From an uncultured Eubacterium sp. (GTDB taxonomy: Bacteria; Bacillota; Clostridia; Lachnospirales; CAG-274), in contig UQYD01000069.1 of assembly GCA_900545305.1 (NCBI GenBank), forward strand, positions 1-6,347: DNA of 6,347 nt. The letters run 5' to 3'. A program made the position numbers and the translations under genes. Positions 5,221-6,347 of the stretch are shown here, one piece after another. Under the pieces are notes generated by a model that saw only the letters and a program-made list of their open reading frames with translations, made no database searches and was not told where the DNA came from. Numbering within the stretch: position 1 is the stretch's first letter; the number at the start of each line of letters is the position of its first letter.

Positions 5221-5925
5221 TTGAAAAATAAGAAATATAATATGACTGATTTAAATAATGTGATGGAGAGCTTACTTGCTGAAAATGGTTGCCCATGGGA
5301 TAAAGTACAAACTCACGAAACTCTTAAAAACTACCTTATAGAAGAAAGTTATGAAGTTGTAGAAGCTATTGATAATAAAGATAGCGAAAATCTTTGTGAA
5401 GAACTTGGAGATGTACTATTTCAAATTATTTTCCATTCTAAATTAGCAGAAAGAGAAAATAAGTTTGATTTTTCAGATGTTGTAAATAATGTTACAGCAA
5501 AGATGATATATAGACACCCTCATGTTTTTGCCAATGAAAGTGCTGACACTCCTCAAGATGTTTCAAAAAGTTGGGAAGCATTAAAGAAAAAAGAAAAAGG
5601 GTACAATACTAAAAAAGATGTATTAGAAAGTATTCCTAATGCACTTCCAGCATTAATTAAAGGCGATAAAATTGTATCAAAAGCTATGAAATTGGGGCTT
5701 GAAAATAGTAGTTTAACTGATGCTATTGATAATTTGGAAACAGAATTGAAGAGGCTAAAAGAAAATAACTGTTCGGAGAAAACGGCAAATGAGGAAATAA
5801 TTGGAAAATGTTTTCTTGAATTAATAAGAATTTCAAAATTTTTTAAGCAAAATAGCGAAATGTCCTTGACAAAAGTTCTTAAAACGTATATAAATAATCT
5901 TGAAGGTGTTGACGAGCAACTTTAA
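5221..5925 (+). CDS. mazG: Nucleoside triphosphate pyrophosphohydrolase MazG
   Basis: A 234-residue MazG-family enzyme (E. coli MazG has 263) that cleaves (d)NTPs to NMP plus pyrophosphate in the cytosol. Seen: N-terminal MazG domain with CPWDKVQTHETL (24-35), EESYE (E41, E42, E45), EELGD (E61, D64), together the magnesium-binding EExxE...ExxD pattern, then RHPHVF (98-103) and SWEALKKKEK (117-126). The C-terminal half keeps the helical layout of the second MazG domain, but its ExxD motif is lost: the expected GD reads GK at 195-196, so this domain is probably inactive. Initiation at TTG is inferred from the ribosome binding site; ATG 5242 would remove only seven residues. It is followed 108 nt later by hup on the same strand, and is divergent from the zinc-ribbon gene. 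Confidence 0.92.
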   Translation: MKNKKYNMTDLNNVMESLLAENGCPWDKVQTHETLKNYLIEESYEVVEAIDNKDSENLCEELGDVLFQIIFHSKLAERENKFDFSDVVNNVTAKMIYRHPHVFANESADTPQDVSKSWEALKKKEKGYNTKKDVLESIPNALPALIKGDKIVSKAMKLGLENSSLTDAIDNLETELKRLKENNCSEKTANEEIIGKCFLELIRISKFFKQNSEMSLTKVLKTYINNLEGVDEQL

Positions 5926-6018
5926 TTCCCTTGAAATTCTTTTAAATAAAGGGTTTGAAGTTGATGTAATGCGTCAGCAATATAAAGAATAAGGGGAGAG
6001 GTTGCCCCATTTTAAATT

Positions 6019-6025
6019 AAGGAGG
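6019..6025 (+). promoter_or_regulatory. Strong ribosome binding site of the HU gene
   Basis: AAGGAGG ends 8 nt before ATG 6034. It is the strongest translation signal in the window, in keeping with an abundant protein. Confidence 0.85.
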
Positions 6026-6033
6026 ATGTTTGA

Positions 6034-6309
6034 ATGAACAAGACAGAATTAGTTGCAAAGATTGCAGAAAAGGCAGAAATAAAGAAAGTTGATGCTGAAA
6101 AGGCTTTAAAGGCTTTCGAAGAAGCTGTTACTGCTGAATTAGTTGCAGGTGGCGAAGTTAGATTAGTTGGTTTCGGTACTTTTGATGTTAAGGAAAGAGC
6201 TGCTCACGAAGGCGTTAATCCTCAGAGTGGTGCTAAGATTCAGATTGCTGCTTCAAAGGCTCCTAGATTTAAGGCTGGTAAGGCTTTAAAGGACGCTGTA
6301 AATAAGTAA
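6034..6309 (+). CDS. hup: HU-family histone-like DNA-binding protein
   Basis: A 91-residue protein of standard HU length that dimerises, binds and bends DNA without strong sequence preference, and compacts the nucleoid. Seen: N-terminal MNKTELV helix-turn-helix dimerisation segment; GFGTFDVKERAA (46-57), the family signature; arm and arm-tip residues NP at 62-63, with the intercalating Pro63; and C-terminal FKAGKALKDAVN (79-90). Compared with B. stearothermophilus HU in the same numbering, Arg55 is kept but Arg58, Lys59 and Arg61 are His, Glu and Val, so the DNA-embracing arm has less positive charge. Codon use (GGT, GCT, AAG, ATT) matches the highly expressed citrate synthase operon rather than its neighbour mazG. 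Promoter not identified with confidence. IHF is unlikely in a Firmicute. Confidence 0.95.
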   Translation: MNKTELVAKIAEKAEIKKVDAEKALKAFEEAVTAELVAGGEVRLVGFGTFDVKERAAHEGVNPQSGAKIQIAASKAPRFKAGKALKDAVNK

Positions 6310-6314
6310 TTTTT

Positions 6315-6345
6315 CAACTATGGTGTGTTCGTGCATCATTGATTG
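6315..6345 (+). terminator. Possible terminator hairpin of hup, cut by window end
   Basis: An imperfect hairpin with a TTCG loop (6328-6331); the inner stem pairs 6320-6327 with 6332-6339 and includes three G-U pairs. It starts 5 nt after the hup stop codon. Any T tract would lie at or beyond the window edge. Confidence 0.35.
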
Positions 6346-6347
6346 TT

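Noticed and set aside
5928..5953. CCCTT/AAGGG inverted repeat after mazG as a terminator
   Set aside because: Only five pairs with a 16-nt loop and no T tract follows.
5993..6013. GGGG/CCCC hairpin followed by ATTTT upstream of hup
   Set aside because: A four-pair stem with an 8-nt loop and four T is too weak to call a terminator or a leader element.

Overview
The window is low-GC, AT-rich bacterial DNA, most likely from an anaerobic gut-type member of the Clostridia (Firmicutes). Supporting signs are strong AGGAGG-type ribosome binding sites, use of TTG starts, a large Bacillus/Clostridium-type SRP RNA with an Alu domain, and a Re-citrate synthase-like gene paired with an isocitrate/isopropylmalate-family dehydrogenase. 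No mobile-element gene, tRNA, rRNA or CRISPR array is visible.

Region 1 (2-2257, + strand) holds the 3' part of a probable Re-citrate synthase, followed 4 nt later by an isocitrate dehydrogenase-type enzyme and closed by a strong intrinsic terminator. With an aconitase encoded elsewhere, the pair would form the oxidative TCA branch from acetyl-CoA plus oxaloacetate to 2-oxoglutarate, the usual source of glutamate carbon in anaerobes. Both genes have codon use typical of highly expressed genes.

Region 2 (2258-2446) is the most unusual stretch: three tandem copies of a 64-68 bp composite repeat. Each has a conserved palindromic core followed by one or two hairpins whose stem sequences differ between copies while the pairing is kept. 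A degenerate fourth copy of the core lies at 4717-4740 on the opposite strand. Both sites follow intrinsic terminators.

Region 3 (2470-4275, + strand) is a compact three-gene cluster: a DUF2461-family protein, tadA (tRNA adenosine deaminase) and a HAD-family phosphatase. Region 4 (4338-4685) is a complete SRP RNA gene with a consensus promoter and its own terminator. tadA near the SRP RNA gene is a known Firmicute arrangement, here interrupted by the HAD gene and lacking dnaX-recR downstream.

Region 5 holds a small zinc-ribbon membrane protein on the minus strand with a strand-appropriate terminator, divergent from mazG (nucleotide pyrophosphohydrolase), which starts at TTG. mazG is followed by an HU-type histone-like protein gene. 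The mazG-hup gap contains a short coding-looking open stretch that I could not assign.
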